Below are positions 42,023-50,804 of a stretch of DNA of 64,000 nt, piece after piece (positions within the stretch are counted from its first letter, which is position 1; the number at the start of each line of letters is the position of its first letter). The notes under the pieces are model-generated. The model did no database searches. It saw only the letters and a program-made list of their open reading frames with translations, and was not told the DNA's origin. The stretch covers positions 62,001 to 126,000 of the forward strand of contig NZ_FRCA01000003.1 in the NCBI RefSeq assembly GCF_900142755.1. Direction: 5' to 3'. Source of the DNA: Halomonas cupida. GTDB lineage: Bacteria; Pseudomonadota; Gammaproteobacteria; Pseudomonadales; Halomonadaceae. The position numbers and the translations under genes are program-made.

Positions 42023-43747
42023 ATGAGTCCTCCGGCGTGGTTGCGCCGCATTCATGCTTGGCCTCTGGCGCTACTTATGCTGCTGGGGTTGATTTTGCTC
42101 GCCGTGGGGGTTGGATTGCGTGATCCTTGGCCTGCCGATGAGCCGCGTTTCGTGCTCAATGCACTAGAAATGCTCAAGACAGGGCAGTTCTGGATTCCAC
42201 ATCGTGCCGGAGAGCTGTATCCCGATAAGCCGCCTATCTTCATGTGGTTCAGCGCGGCGGCCATACAGCTTACCGGTTCGGTGCGTATCGGATTCATGCT
42301 GCCGTCTCTGCTTGGTGCGTTGGGTACGCTGGCATTGGTGGTTGATCTGTCGCGACGGCTGTACGGTCGTCGCATTGCCTGGCTGGCAGGATTGACACTG
42401 CTTGCAAGCTTTCAATTCGAACTCCAGGCAAGAACCGCACAAATCGATATGCTACTGAACTTGTGGGTTAGTCTTGGCGTCTACGGTGTTCTTCGCCATG
42501 TCCTGCTGGGGCCAGCAATTCAGTGGTGGTATATTGCCTGCATTGCCATGGGACTGGGTGTACTGACAAAGGGAGTCGGCTTTCTTCCCTTGCTTCTGCT
42601 GCCTGCTGTGTGGATCCTCGCGAGGCAGGGCAGGGTGGAAGGTATTAGTCTGCGCGAGTTGTTGATCGGTATTGCACTGCTGATAGGCATTCTTGTGTTG
42701 TGGGTCGGGCCGATGGTGATCTACACCAGCTTTTCCGGTAATGAGGCATTGGTTGCCTATCGTGACAATATCCTGTTCAAGCAGACCGGAGATCGTTATG
42801 CCAGCTCATGGCATCACATCAAACCTTGGTACTTTTACCTTGTAGAGGTCGCCCCTTGGGCGTGGTTGCCAATGACGCTCGGTCTGCCGTGGCTGATGCC
42901 CGCTTGGTATCGGCGTGTTCGTCGCGTCGACCCGCGCGTTATTCTGCCGCTCAGTGCAGCGTTGCTGATCATTCTGTTTTTCTCACTATCACCTGGTAAG
43001 CGCGGCGTCTACCTCCTCCCGGTCACGCCGCTATTGGTGATAGCGGCTGCTCCGGTGTTATCCGGACTGCTCTGTATACGCCGCTTGCAAGGCCTGGCAT
43101 TGCTTCTTCTTGGTTTTCTGGCGATGGCCTTTCTAGTGGCAGGGGTTCTTGGCGCCTTCGGCTTTCCGGTACTTGAGGCTCTTGCTACTCGGCATGATAT
43201 TCAACCTTGGTGGTGGTGGGGCGCACTGGGTTGTAGTGGCGTTGTTCTATCAATTGGGCTGCGTCATGGTAAGGGGATGATTGCCCTCGTGCTTTGGTTG
43301 GGATTGTTCTGGCTGAGTTGGTCAACTTGGGGCTATCGCCTGATGAATGAAGCTCGTTCGCCTTATGACTTCATGCGCCATGTTGAACAATTCACCGGAG
43401 CGGGCCAGTGGCTGGCAATACCTGACTTCGACGAGGAGTTTGTGCTCCAGGCTCATCAACCTCTGGTTCACTTCGGCTATCACACTCCGGATGATGTGCA
43501 GTTTCTGACTGCTTTCGGATGGCTCAAGGCTGACCCCGACGAGCGTTGGTTGCTGGTGTCTCAGGAGCAGCGCGATGAACTTGCATGTGCCGACCTTAGC
43601 CAAGCAATGGATATGGGCACACAGAATAGCGAAGACTGGTGGTTGCTGTCTGGGCGGGCGTTTGTCCGTTGTTACGGAGATACCCGTGCGGCGCCGATAT
43701 TCTCTGTACCTGTACCCATCACTAGCGACTTCTCGGGTTCGGAGTAG
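42023..43747 (+). CDS. GT39/ArnT-family lipid A glycosyltransferase (LgmB-like)
   Basis: The 574-residue inner-membrane enzyme has about 12 spans. The first periplasmic loop holds the acidic motif RDPWPADEPRFVLNALEM (about 34-51), the catalytic region of ArnT-like transferases. YPDKPPIFMWFSAAAIQLTG and ARTAQIDMLLNLWVSLG follow, and the C-terminal 150 residues are periplasmic. It should transfer a sugar from undecaprenyl phosphate to lipid A. I chose the ATG one base after the LAB_N stop; an in-frame ATG 27 bases earlier is possible. The sugar donor is expected from the first gene of the set. Confidence 0.82.
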   Translation: MSPPAWLRRIHAWPLALLMLLGLILLAVGVGLRDPWPADEPRFVLNALEMLKTGQFWIPHRAGELYPDKPPIFMWFSAAAIQLTGSVRIGFMLPSLLGALGTLALVVDLSRRLYGRRIAWLAGLTLLASFQFELQARTAQIDMLLNLWVSLGVYGVLRHVLLGPAIQWWYIACIAMGLGVLTKGVGFLPLLLLPAVWILARQGRVEGISLRELLIGIALLIGILVLWVGPMVIYTSFSGNEALVAYRDNILFKQTGDRYASSWHHIKPWYFYLVEVAPWAWLPMTLGLPWLMPAWYRRVRRVDPRVILPLSAALLIILFFSLSPGKRGVYLLPVTPLLVIAAAPVLSGLLCIRRLQGLALLLLGFLAMAFLVAGVLGAFGFPVLEALATRHDIQPWWWWGALGCSGVVLSIGLRHGKGMIALVLWLGLFWLSWSTWGYRLMNEARSPYDFMRHVEQFTGAGQWLAIPDFDEEFVLQAHQPLVHFGYHTPDDVQFLTAFGWLKADPDERWLLVSQEQRDELACADLSQAMDMGTQNSEDWWLLSGRAFVRCYGDTRAAPIFSVPVPITSDFSGSE

Positions 43748-43760
43748 AGCTGTCAAGGTA

Positions 43761-43777
43761 CATAAGAGTACCTTAAG
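43761..43777 (+). promoter_or_regulatory. PmrA-box-like direct repeat
   Basis: CATAAG-AGTAC-CTTAAG in the gap after the GT39 gene and before the small membrane protein gene, 81 bases from its start. Confidence 0.6.
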
Positions 43778-43857
43778 TTTTGAGTGTCAGAATATATCAT
43801 ATCGCAGTGTGGCACATGGGATGTGCCAACACGATTCATTGATCAGGAACCAACGCC

Positions 43858-44211
43858 ATGGTGACAGTAATGCAGAAGTATGACTACATCGTGGAATCCG
43901 AGGAAATTTCCTGGCTGAGTAGTTGGATCGAACAGCATGAACGTGAATATGATGTTAACGTGCGTCGACTGCAGGCTAGAATATTGGTTGTCGTTGGTGT
44001 TCTGGGTCTGCTTTGGGCAAGCGTTGGCTTCGGGTCCAGCGTTGCCGTTACCTCGTGTGCGATAGCGATCTTTTTCTCCTGTTATTCTTCGGTGTTATCG
44101 TTCTTTGATAACTATCTTTCAAGGAATCAACCATTGGAAGTCAATAATGGGATGAGTGATATGTCGCTGGCAATAACTGTGGCATCCATATTTCCATTGA
44201 TGTTGTGGTGA
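43858..44211 (+). CDS. Unknown small membrane protein of the envelope-modification island
   Basis: The 117-residue protein has a soluble N-terminal 40 residues (VESEEISWLSSWIEQHEREY), two adjacent spans (about 42-60 and 63-82), and a hydrophobic C-terminus ending SIFPLMLW. AGGAACC lies eight bases before the ATG. It has its own PmrA-box-like repeat, so it is probably a member of the regulon. I do not recognise the family. Possible roles include a small regulator of the kinase or a helper of lipid A enzymes; both are guesses. Confidence 0.65.
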   Translation: MVTVMQKYDYIVESEEISWLSSWIEQHEREYDVNVRRLQARILVVVGVLGLLWASVGFGSSVAVTSCAIAIFFSCYSSVLSFFDNYLSRNQPLEVNNGMSDMSLAITVASIFPLMLW

Positions 44212-44347
44212 GTGGCTGATGAAGTAAGGTTTTGTGTTTAAGTAAAGACTGCTTCTGTTTTTTATTATGCTTGGCGCTGCTTCGGCAGCGTTTTTTGTGG
44301 TGATCAAGTATTGAGTTTTGTTTCATAAATAGTCGAGAGTTTAAGCT

Positions 44348-44364
44348 CTTAACTTTCTGTTAAG
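44348..44364 (+). promoter_or_regulatory. PmrA-box-like direct repeat before the PAP2-eptA operon
   Basis: CTTAAC-TTTCT-GTTAAG, with TATAGT ten bases further on (44375-44380) as a likely -10. An extra TTTAAG lies just upstream. Confidence 0.68.
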
Positions 44365-44442
44365 CACGCACTCCTATAGTTGGTGGAAGACTGTTTAATT
44401 ATGTCTTGGTGTTATACCTTTGCCACCTTCAGAGGAGAAACC

Positions 44443-45174
44443 GTGCTTACTATACCAGGTACCTTTGCGTCAGGGTTATTGGCCAACACGACACTTCGGC
44501 ACTTGGCTCTTGTCTGGTTGGTCTTTGCCGTTGTCGATATCACTTTGGCCAACGTTGGGGCTGATTTCGCTGTTGCAGACAGGCTGTACCAACTCGAAGG
44601 AAATGGCTGGAACTGGAAGGATAATATCTGGTTATCCGCAGTGCTACATGAAGGTGGGCGGGGGGTGAGTGAAGCCATGGGCCTTGCGACTTTCGTCGCG
44701 CTTGCCTATGCATGTTGCTCAAAAGCCCATCGTTGGTTGATTCGGCCGCTGGGCTATCTGTTTCTCAGTGTCGCCCTATCGACCTTGAGCATCTCCATTC
44801 TCAAGGGACTGACGCATATGGATTGCCCGTGGTCATTGACCCGCTATGGCGGTGAGACTCCATTCATCGGTCTGCTTGAGTTGCGCCCTTTAAGCCTTGG
44901 TAGTCCGCAGTGTTTCCCGGCAGGGCATGCCAGTGCTGGTTACGCTTGGTTAGCATTGTTTTTCTTCTTGACTGTGACGGCACCGCGCTGGCGTTGGTGG
45001 GGACTCTGTTTTGGATTGCTGATGGGTATTGTATTTGGTGTGGCTCAGCAGCTTCGGGGCGCGCATTTTCTTTCCCACGATATATGGACGGGAGTTATCT
45101 GCTGGAGTGTTTCCAGTGTGTTGTATATTGTGATGTTTATACAAACAACCCATGGTTCATTAATTAATGGTTGA
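44443..45174 (+). CDS. PAP2-family phosphatase (lipid phosphatase type)
   Basis: The 243-residue membrane protein has about six spans and the three PAP2 motifs: KGLTHMDCPWSL (about 122-133), CFPAGHASAGYAW (about 158-170) and RGAHFLSHDIWTG (about 206-218), with catalytic His in the second and third. I chose the GTG at 44443 because AGAGGAGAAACC precedes it; an upstream ATG has no ribosome site. PAP2 genes commonly sit beside phosphoethanolamine transferase genes, including mcr genes. A role in lipid A or undecaprenyl pyrophosphate dephosphorylation is inferred. Confidence 0.85.
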   Translation: MLTIPGTFASGLLANTTLRHLALVWLVFAVVDITLANVGADFAVADRLYQLEGNGWNWKDNIWLSAVLHEGGRGVSEAMGLATFVALAYACCSKAHRWLIRPLGYLFLSVALSTLSISILKGLTHMDCPWSLTRYGGETPFIGLLELRPLSLGSPQCFPAGHASAGYAWLALFFFLTVTAPRWRWWGLCFGLLMGIVFGVAQQLRGAHFLSHDIWTGVICWSVSSVLYIVMFIQTTHGSLING

Positions 45175-45182
45175 GAGTTTGT

Positions 45183-46829
45183 ATGTTGAAGAATTTTATC
45201 TCTATGTTTTTCGGGTTTAATCGTCCCGTAATGAGAGTGGAAACGGTCACTCTATTGGCCTCACTGTACTTCTCGTTGGTGTTCAATGGCCCGTTCTGGA
45301 AAGCAGTGTCAGAGTTTTATGATCTTTCCAGTGGATATGCATGGGTGGTCATGTCGGCATATTTTGTCATGTTGACGACTCTGCAATATCTAGTGTTTCT
45401 TTTTTTTGTCAATCGTTATACGGTGAAACCCATATTGTCCTTGCTGACGATCTTGTCGGCAGGGGTGTTCTATTTTATTACTCATTATGGTGTCTACATC
45501 GATTCCGATATGGTCACTAATGTTCTCGAAACAGATCCGCGAGAGGCTGGCGAGATATTGACGCCAGGCCTTGTGGTCAATGTGGTTGTGGCATCAATTG
45601 TACCGATTGCGCTGCTGTGCCTGGTCCGGGTCAGGAGAAGTACATTACTCAAGGCTGTGGTATGGCGTATGGTATTTATGGCTTCCGCTCTGATCTGTGT
45701 GACGAGTGCCCTGATGATGACCTTTCACAGCTTTTCTCCACTCATGCGCAATAACCCGGAAATGCGCTATCTAGTCACTCCCGGGAATGCGATTGTCTCG
45801 ACAATCGAGTCTGTCTCCGATCATTTCCGTAAGTCGGATTCACTACGTCTGCCGATTGCCGAGGACGCCACTCGTGAGGAGAGCGCACACACGCGCAGAA
45901 AGGTATTTTTGTTGGTACTGGGCGAAACAGTGCGTGCACAGAATTGGGGGTTGAATGGATATGGCAGACAGACTACCCCACAGTTGGTCAGCCGAGCCCC
46001 GTTCAATTATTCGTCTGTCACTTCCTGTGGCACTAGTACGGCGGTATCCGTGCCGTGCATGTTCTCGCCGATTGGACGCAACAACTACGACAAAGGTTAT
46101 ATCGAATCCCACGAATCCGTGCTCGATGTACTGTCTCGAGTGGGTGTCGATGTTCAGTGGATTGATAACCAATCGGGCTGCAAGGGGGTTTGTGACAGGG
46201 TACCACATGCCAAAGTGGTGGCATCCGATTATCCTGAAGAATGCTCGACCGGACGTTGCATGGACGCAGTGCTTGTCTCGGAACTGGAGCGTGCCCTGAC
46301 GGATGTGAAGGGAGATAGCCTTATTGTATTTCATGAGCTGGGTAATCACGGTCCAGCATATTATGCCAGATACCCCGGGAATTTCCGAAAGTGGTTACCT
46401 GAGTGCAGAAACGAGGATATCGGACAATGCAACGATGAGGATATTATCAATGCTTATGATAATGCAGTCCTCTATAATGACAGCATACTCAGCCGAGCGA
46501 TAGATGAACTTGCTGCGCGAAAGAACTTGGATGTGTCGCTGTTGTATGTCTCCGACCACGGCGAATCATTGGGCGAGGCTGGTGTCTATCTGCATGGGCT
46601 TCCATACATCATCGCTTCCGATGAGCAGACGCACGTACCGATGATCTGGTGGATGCCCGAACGCACCATGCAGGATATTGGCATTACTGCTCAGTGTATG
46701 CAGCAACATTCCGACGATGCAGTCAGTCACGCGTATCTGTTTGATACTCTACTGGGTTTTTTCGACGTACGCACCAGCAGCTATCGCCCCGATCAGGACC
46801 TGGCAGCAGCATGTCGGCAGATGGGATAG
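45183..46829 (+). CDS. eptA: Phosphoethanolamine-lipid A transferase (EptA-like)
   Basis: The 548-residue enzyme has five N-terminal spans (to about residue 180) and a periplasmic sulfatase-fold domain. Zinc and nucleophile motifs are VLGETVRAQNWGLNGYGR (Glu about 246), SCGTSTAVSVPCMFSP (nucleophilic Thr about 285), VFHELGNHGPAYY and YVSDHGESLGE (Asp and His about 455). The many cysteines are spaced as in EptA/MCR disulfides (CKGVCDR, CSTGRC, CRNEDIGQC). It adds phosphoethanolamine to lipid A and can lower sensitivity to cationic peptides. The start is nine bases after the PAP2 stop. Confidence 0.92.
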   Translation: MLKNFISMFFGFNRPVMRVETVTLLASLYFSLVFNGPFWKAVSEFYDLSSGYAWVVMSAYFVMLTTLQYLVFLFFVNRYTVKPILSLLTILSAGVFYFITHYGVYIDSDMVTNVLETDPREAGEILTPGLVVNVVVASIVPIALLCLVRVRRSTLLKAVVWRMVFMASALICVTSALMMTFHSFSPLMRNNPEMRYLVTPGNAIVSTIESVSDHFRKSDSLRLPIAEDATREESAHTRRKVFLLVLGETVRAQNWGLNGYGRQTTPQLVSRAPFNYSSVTSCGTSTAVSVPCMFSPIGRNNYDKGYIESHESVLDVLSRVGVDVQWIDNQSGCKGVCDRVPHAKVVASDYPEECSTGRCMDAVLVSELERALTDVKGDSLIVFHELGNHGPAYYARYPGNFRKWLPECRNEDIGQCNDEDIINAYDNAVLYNDSILSRAIDELAARKNLDVSLLYVSDHGESLGEAGVYLHGLPYIIASDEQTHVPMIWWMPERTMQDIGITAQCMQQHSDDAVSHAYLFDTLLGFFDVRTSSYRPDQDLAAACRQMG

Positions 46830-47375
46830 CTGGTTGGGTGGGAGGAGCGACTGCAGGGAGCGTGGTAGGAAAGCAGGGCAGGAGTGTCATCGCGATGCTT
46901 CTGCATTTTGATCAGTCGCGGGTGCGCTTATGGACTTTGTCACGCATACTGCCTTTCAGGCGCTGACCGTCCAGTTTTCAAGGTCGTAATTACCATTGTC
47001 GTGCCTCCAGTCATTGCGGTCCCGGCCACCTGTGTCGTCGAGTTGGTATTGCAGTGTTTGTGGGCGGTGGTTATCGCTGTCGCATATGCATCACTTTGAT
47101 CTGTTGCTGAACTTTTACTCGCACACAGACCATCATCAGTCATCGTCGCAGTGAATGTATCGATTGCAGTCAGTGAGAGTAATGATGAGCAACTTCTGTG
47201 ATGGCCCCTGATTTCTGCCACACCTCACCTAGTTAATGAGAGGTGTGTCCGGGGAACCACAAAGTCCGAAAACTGAGTGTTGGGTTGTTTTAAAGGATAA
47301 AGTTTATTCTTCTCGGAGGTATATCGACTCGAATACGCCGATTGATCGAGTAACCATACTCCATATTAGATGTGG
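46830..47375. other. Intergenic region with a hairpin
   Basis: CACACCTC (47219-47226) and GAGGTGTG (47240-47247) form an 8-bp hairpin between the convergent eptA and metallophosphoesterase genes, a possible terminator without a T-run. A Thr-rich minus-strand frame (46940-47221) has no ribosome site and I do not accept it as a gene. Confidence 0.5.
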
Positions 47376-48431
47376 TTAGTGAGTAGCGTTACAATTTGCC
47401 TGACCCGAATCTAGTACTTTTCTGGTGCTGGAGGAAATAAAGTCCCAACGATAGCTGTTTCTGGCGAGATGAAGTTTTAGCAAGCCGTTCTCATGAGTAA
47501 TTAGACGGACGGAATAGCTGGCTGATGAATGCACGTCATCCAGCTTTGCGCCACCAGTACCGACGATGATAGTTCTGATGCCACTTGCTGTGTCGACGTT
47601 ACCCTCAGCGTCAATCGTAGCGGTTCTCTCATACAGATGATTGTGGCCGTTAAGTACCAGTGAAACGCCGTGGCGATAGAGGATCGAGAACAGATCTACC
47701 GCGTTTTGGTCATCCCCACGAGAATTACTGGAGTATGCAGGGCGGTGGAAGAAGGCCAGAATACAGTTGGCTTCAGTTTTCTCCAGCTGCTGCTCCAGCC
47801 ACACTCCTTGAGTGGAATCAGTTGAACCCGGTATCTCGCTATTCAGCGAGAGCAGTAGCCAGTTGTCCAAAGACTTGGCGTAGTAGTTATTGCGTTCTAG
47901 TCCAGCTGTACTGCCCCAGTAACTCAGATAGCCATACCCTCCTGGGGAACCGTATTCATGATTACCAGGCGTAGGCAGTGTTCGGCTCTTGAGTGACCCC
48001 CATGCGCTGTCATAACAACGTTCGAAGTCCGCAGGTGAACCATCAGGGTAGGCTAGATCACCCAATGCCAGAACAGTAGCTGAAGGGTAGAGGCTAGCGA
48101 GGTTTGCCGTTTGGTTCGCCGCATCTGTCCGTGGGGGTAAGGGCTTATCCATGCCCAGTGAATAGCCAAGGTTGGCAAGCGTGCTGCCTATGCGTGGAAC
48201 TTTGCATTGGGCAATGTCTCCCGCTGCCAGCAGGGTAATGGAATGATCGTACTCTGGCGAGAGTGTTTCACTTGTCCAGCTCGCCTGGTGACGATTGAGC
48301 ATGCTGATCATATAGAAACGTGCCAGTGAAAGTAACTGACCATGAGTGGTGGTGATCATCGCTGTAGAGAGTACTGCGAATAGGATCATGGCGACGCATA
48401 TCCGTGTGAAAAGACGTTCGGTTACTCGCAT
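47376..48431 (-). CDS. Exported calcineurin-like metallophosphoesterase
   Basis: The 351-residue protein (from the ATG at 48431) starts with a signal peptide or N-terminal anchor (MRVTERLFTRICVAMILFAV). Metal-binding motifs follow in order: AAGDIAQC, ALGDLAYPDG, PGNHEYGS, AFFHRPAYSS and NGHNHLYERT. The GHNH-LYER form is typical of purple-acid-phosphatase-like and alkaline phosphatase-like members. It converges on eptA. A degenerate PmrA-type repeat lies upstream, so it may belong to the envelope regulon and act on released phosphates or modified lipids. An ATG 36 bases upstream is an alternative start. Confidence 0.8.
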   Translation of the reverse strand: MRVTERLFTRICVAMILFAVLSTAMITTTHGQLLSLARFYMISMLNRHQASWTSETLSPEYDHSITLLAAGDIAQCKVPRIGSTLANLGYSLGMDKPLPPRTDAANQTANLASLYPSATVLALGDLAYPDGSPADFERCYDSAWGSLKSRTLPTPGNHEYGSPGGYGYLSYWGSTAGLERNNYYAKSLDNWLLLSLNSEIPGSTDSTQGVWLEQQLEKTEANCILAFFHRPAYSSNSRGDDQNAVDLFSILYRHGVSLVLNGHNHLYERTATIDAEGNVDTASGIRTIIVGTGGAKLDDVHSSASYSVRLITHENGLLKLHLARNSYRWDFISSSTRKVLDSGQANCNATH

Positions 48432-48492
48432 GTTGTGGCGCCTGTAATGACAGAGCGTGATGCTCATGTTGCCTGATGATGCTGGCAGCCAC

Positions 48493-48509
48493 ATTAACTA
48501 ACCCTTAGA
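48493..48509 (-). promoter_or_regulatory. Degenerate PmrA-box-like repeat before the metallophosphoesterase gene
   Basis: On the minus strand: TCTAAG-GGTTA-GTTAAT, 62 bases before the chosen start. It has the same 5-base spacing as the other boxes but one poorer half-site. Confidence 0.4.
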
Positions 48510-48897
48510 GGTGTGCGAGTTTGGGAAGGAGTGATGACAACGATGGCCTCGCTCGTGGCAGGCCAGTGGGTAGTATTAATGCCCATCCTTGGTATAACTG
48601 AACGCTCATGAGCCACAACCAAGGAAGGCTTGTGACATGGTATCTCTGAAGGGGGGCTTCAGTGCACTCTTGAAGACAATATCTCCGTGGCACGCGTCGA
48701 GATGAGTCATGATCTCAACCACTTTTTTGCGGATACCCAATGCTTGTAGGAAAGTAACCTGCATCGAACAAGAACACATTGCTATGTGCGCATGTTGAGA
48801 CATTGACAGTATCTATATACAGTGCCGCGAAGTATCCGACATAACGCAAGAAACCCTAGCTTTTGGGCTTAACATTTTTGCTTCTCCTGAGCACTGA
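48510..48897. other. Intergenic region, possible oriT zone
   Basis: No gene is supported here. It lies directly upstream of the relaxase gene, where an origin of transfer could be expected, but I see no convincing nick-site inverted repeat. Confidence 0.35.
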
Positions 48898-48938
48898 TTC
48901 CCTGTCACAACTGTGGATTGCTCGACAGTTGCAGGGAA
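48898..48938 (+). promoter_or_regulatory. Hairpin that sequesters the relaxase ribosome binding site
   Basis: TTCCCTG-tca-CAACTGT (48898-48914) pairs with ACAGTTGCAGGGAA (48925-48938), 14 pairs with one 3-base bulge. The 3' arm contains AGGGA, the only plausible ribosome site of the relaxase gene, six bases before its ATG. Confidence 0.65.
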
Positions 48939-48944
48939 CTACCA

Positions 48945-50804
48945 ATGCTTCGACGCCTATTCTCGCGCTCCACGTCGACCCCTCAAGTGTCTGAGGGGTT
49001 CCATGCTCCGCGTACAGGCAAGGAGCTGCTGGCGACCCCGCGGCGACAGTCCATGGTCAAGATGCTGTGGGATACAACGTCCCTGACACAGCCTGTCTTC
49101 AACGAGTATTTGCTGACCCCGATAGAGCGGTACGCAGAACTGGTGCAGCTACTTCCTGCGTCGGAGTCCCATCACCACGCCTACGCCGGCGGCATGCTCG
49201 ATCACGCGCTTGAGATGGCCTGTTATGGGTTACGTCTTCGACAACGCCACCTTCTGCCTCCCAATGCAAAACCAGAGGATCAGAGCTCAGCCGGTGAGTT
49301 GTGGAGTGCTGCCATCATCTATGGCGCGCTGATGCACGATATTGCCAAGGTGTTGGTCGACATCGAGATCCACCTTCAGGACGGCAGTGAGTGGCGTGTA
49401 TGGCACGGTGTGATTCCGAAGCCTTACCGAGTGCGGTATCGAGCAAACCGGGAGTACCACCTCCATAGCGCCGTCAACGCCCTGCTGGGAAAACAGGTCC
49501 TGGGAGGAAAGGTTATGGACTGGCTGATGAGCCAGCCCAGGCTCTTCTCACTGTTCATGTACACCATCTCAGGGCATACCGAACGAGGTGGCATCGTTGC
49601 CGAACTGATCCATCAGGCTGACCGCGCCAGTGTTGCCAAGGCGCTCGGCGGGGATCCGGTTCAAGCACTCTCCGCACCCATCGAGTCCATACAGCGCAAG
49701 CTGGCCGAAGGTTTGCGTTACCTGGTCAAAGAGCAATTCAAGCTGAACAAGCGAGGGGGACAAGCCTGGCTGACCGATGAAGCGCTGTGGTTGGTATCTC
49801 CTCGTGCCATCAACGAGCTCAAGGCGCACCTGTATGCACAAGGGATAAAAAGCATTCCTGCCGACCTGAACAGGCTTCAGGGGGAAATGCATGCCCACGG
49901 CATCATCGAGGAAGTTGAGGAAGGCAAGCACGTCTGGAAATGCGATATCACGGATGGTGACTGGCAGCAGTCCTTCAACATGATCAAGGTGCCCCCCACC
50001 TTGATTTGGGGTGTCGAGGATAGACCGAGCTCCTTCAGTGGCAAATTGACTGTTCAGGGAGCAGGGACAGTCGAGGAGCAGGAGAAGCAGCCACCCACAG
50101 CGGCGGCTCTCCAGGAAGAATCTGTCCCTGCACCAGAACAACCATCGCAGAACCAGACCGCTATGCCTGTCGCCGTACCCGGACCAGCGGAGACGGGGAC
50201 AACCTCAGCACAAGTGCTAGGTGCTGCGTCGACGTCTATAGACGACGATATCATGGCACTTTTCCCGGAAGTGAAAGACGAGGATAAACAATCTGTTACT
50301 TCAGATGTTGCTTGTGGCGAATCTATAGCGTCTCAACAAGAAGCATCAGAATCTGCTAAAACATCTCCCCTTATACAAAAGTCTAGTGAGGGCGACAACA
50401 ATTCCAACGATCCAACAGACCTTGGAGAGCGGTTCTGGCAGTGGCTGAAGACGGGTCTAGCGGACCATTCCATCGTCATCAATGACACAAAGGCCCCAGT
50501 TCATACAGTTAATGGTACCTACTTCCTTGTCAGTCCCGGCATTTTTAAGCGTTTCTGTACCAGTGTATTGAGTGACAAAAACCAATGGCAAATGGTTCAG
50601 AAGCGGTTTCAAAAGTTGGGTGTACATGTCAGAACCCAGGGGCAGAATATTCATAAAGTTTCTGTCGAGGGACAGAACAAATCCGGAACCATGATGGGAT
50701 ATCTAATCAAGGATCCGGTGCTTGTGAGTCAGAAAATACCAACTGATAACTGGGTTTTGACTCTTGTAACCACCAAGGGAGAAAAGGACGTTTCCGATGA
50801 ATGA
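48945..50804 (+). CDS. MobH-type relaxase with TraI_2 domain
   Basis: The 619-residue protein starts the ICE's conjugal DNA processing by nicking at oriT. The TraI_2 domain (about 25-330) has the HD-type motifs of MobH relaxases: SHHHAYAGGMLDHALEMA (about 73-90) and GALMHDIAKVLVDIEI (about 127-142). The middle (about 375-500) is a low-complexity linker rich in Glu, Gln, Ser and Pro. The C-terminal 100 residues (GERFWQWLKTGLADHSIVIN onward) resemble the TraI_2_C winged-helix region. I chose the ATG at 48945. Its end overlaps the recombinase gene by eight bases, linking transfer and integration genes in one transcript. Confidence 0.87.
   Translation: MLRRLFSRSTSTPQVSEGFHAPRTGKELLATPRRQSMVKMLWDTTSLTQPVFNEYLLTPIERYAELVQLLPASESHHHAYAGGMLDHALEMACYGLRLRQRHLLPPNAKPEDQSSAGELWSAAIIYGALMHDIAKVLVDIEIHLQDGSEWRVWHGVIPKPYRVRYRANREYHLHSAVNALLGKQVLGGKVMDWLMSQPRLFSLFMYTISGHTERGGIVAELIHQADRASVAKALGGDPVQALSAPIESIQRKLAEGLRYLVKEQFKLNKRGGQAWLTDEALWLVSPRAINELKAHLYAQGIKSIPADLNRLQGEMHAHGIIEEVEEGKHVWKCDITDGDWQQSFNMIKVPPTLIWGVEDRPSSFSGKLTVQGAGTVEEQEKQPPTAAALQEESVPAPEQPSQNQTAMPVAVPGPAETGTTSAQVLGAASTSIDDDIMALFPEVKDEDKQSVTSDVACGESIASQQEASESAKTSPLIQKSSEGDNNSNDPTDLGERFWQWLKTGLADHSIVINDTKAPVHTVNGTYFLVSPGIFKRFCTSVLSDKNQWQMVQKRFQKLGVHVRTQGQNIHKVSVEGQNKSGTMMGYLIKDPVLVSQKIPTDNWVLTLVTTKGEKDVSDE

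Noticed and set aside
46940-47221. Minus-strand Thr/Ala-rich 93-residue frame between eptA and the phosphoesterase gene.
   Set aside because: No ribosome site, no recognisable domain, and the composition looks like chance reading of repetitive sequence.
48606-48803. Minus-strand 65-residue frame upstream of the relaxase gene.
   Set aside because: No ribosome site or recognisable product; left as intergenic DNA.
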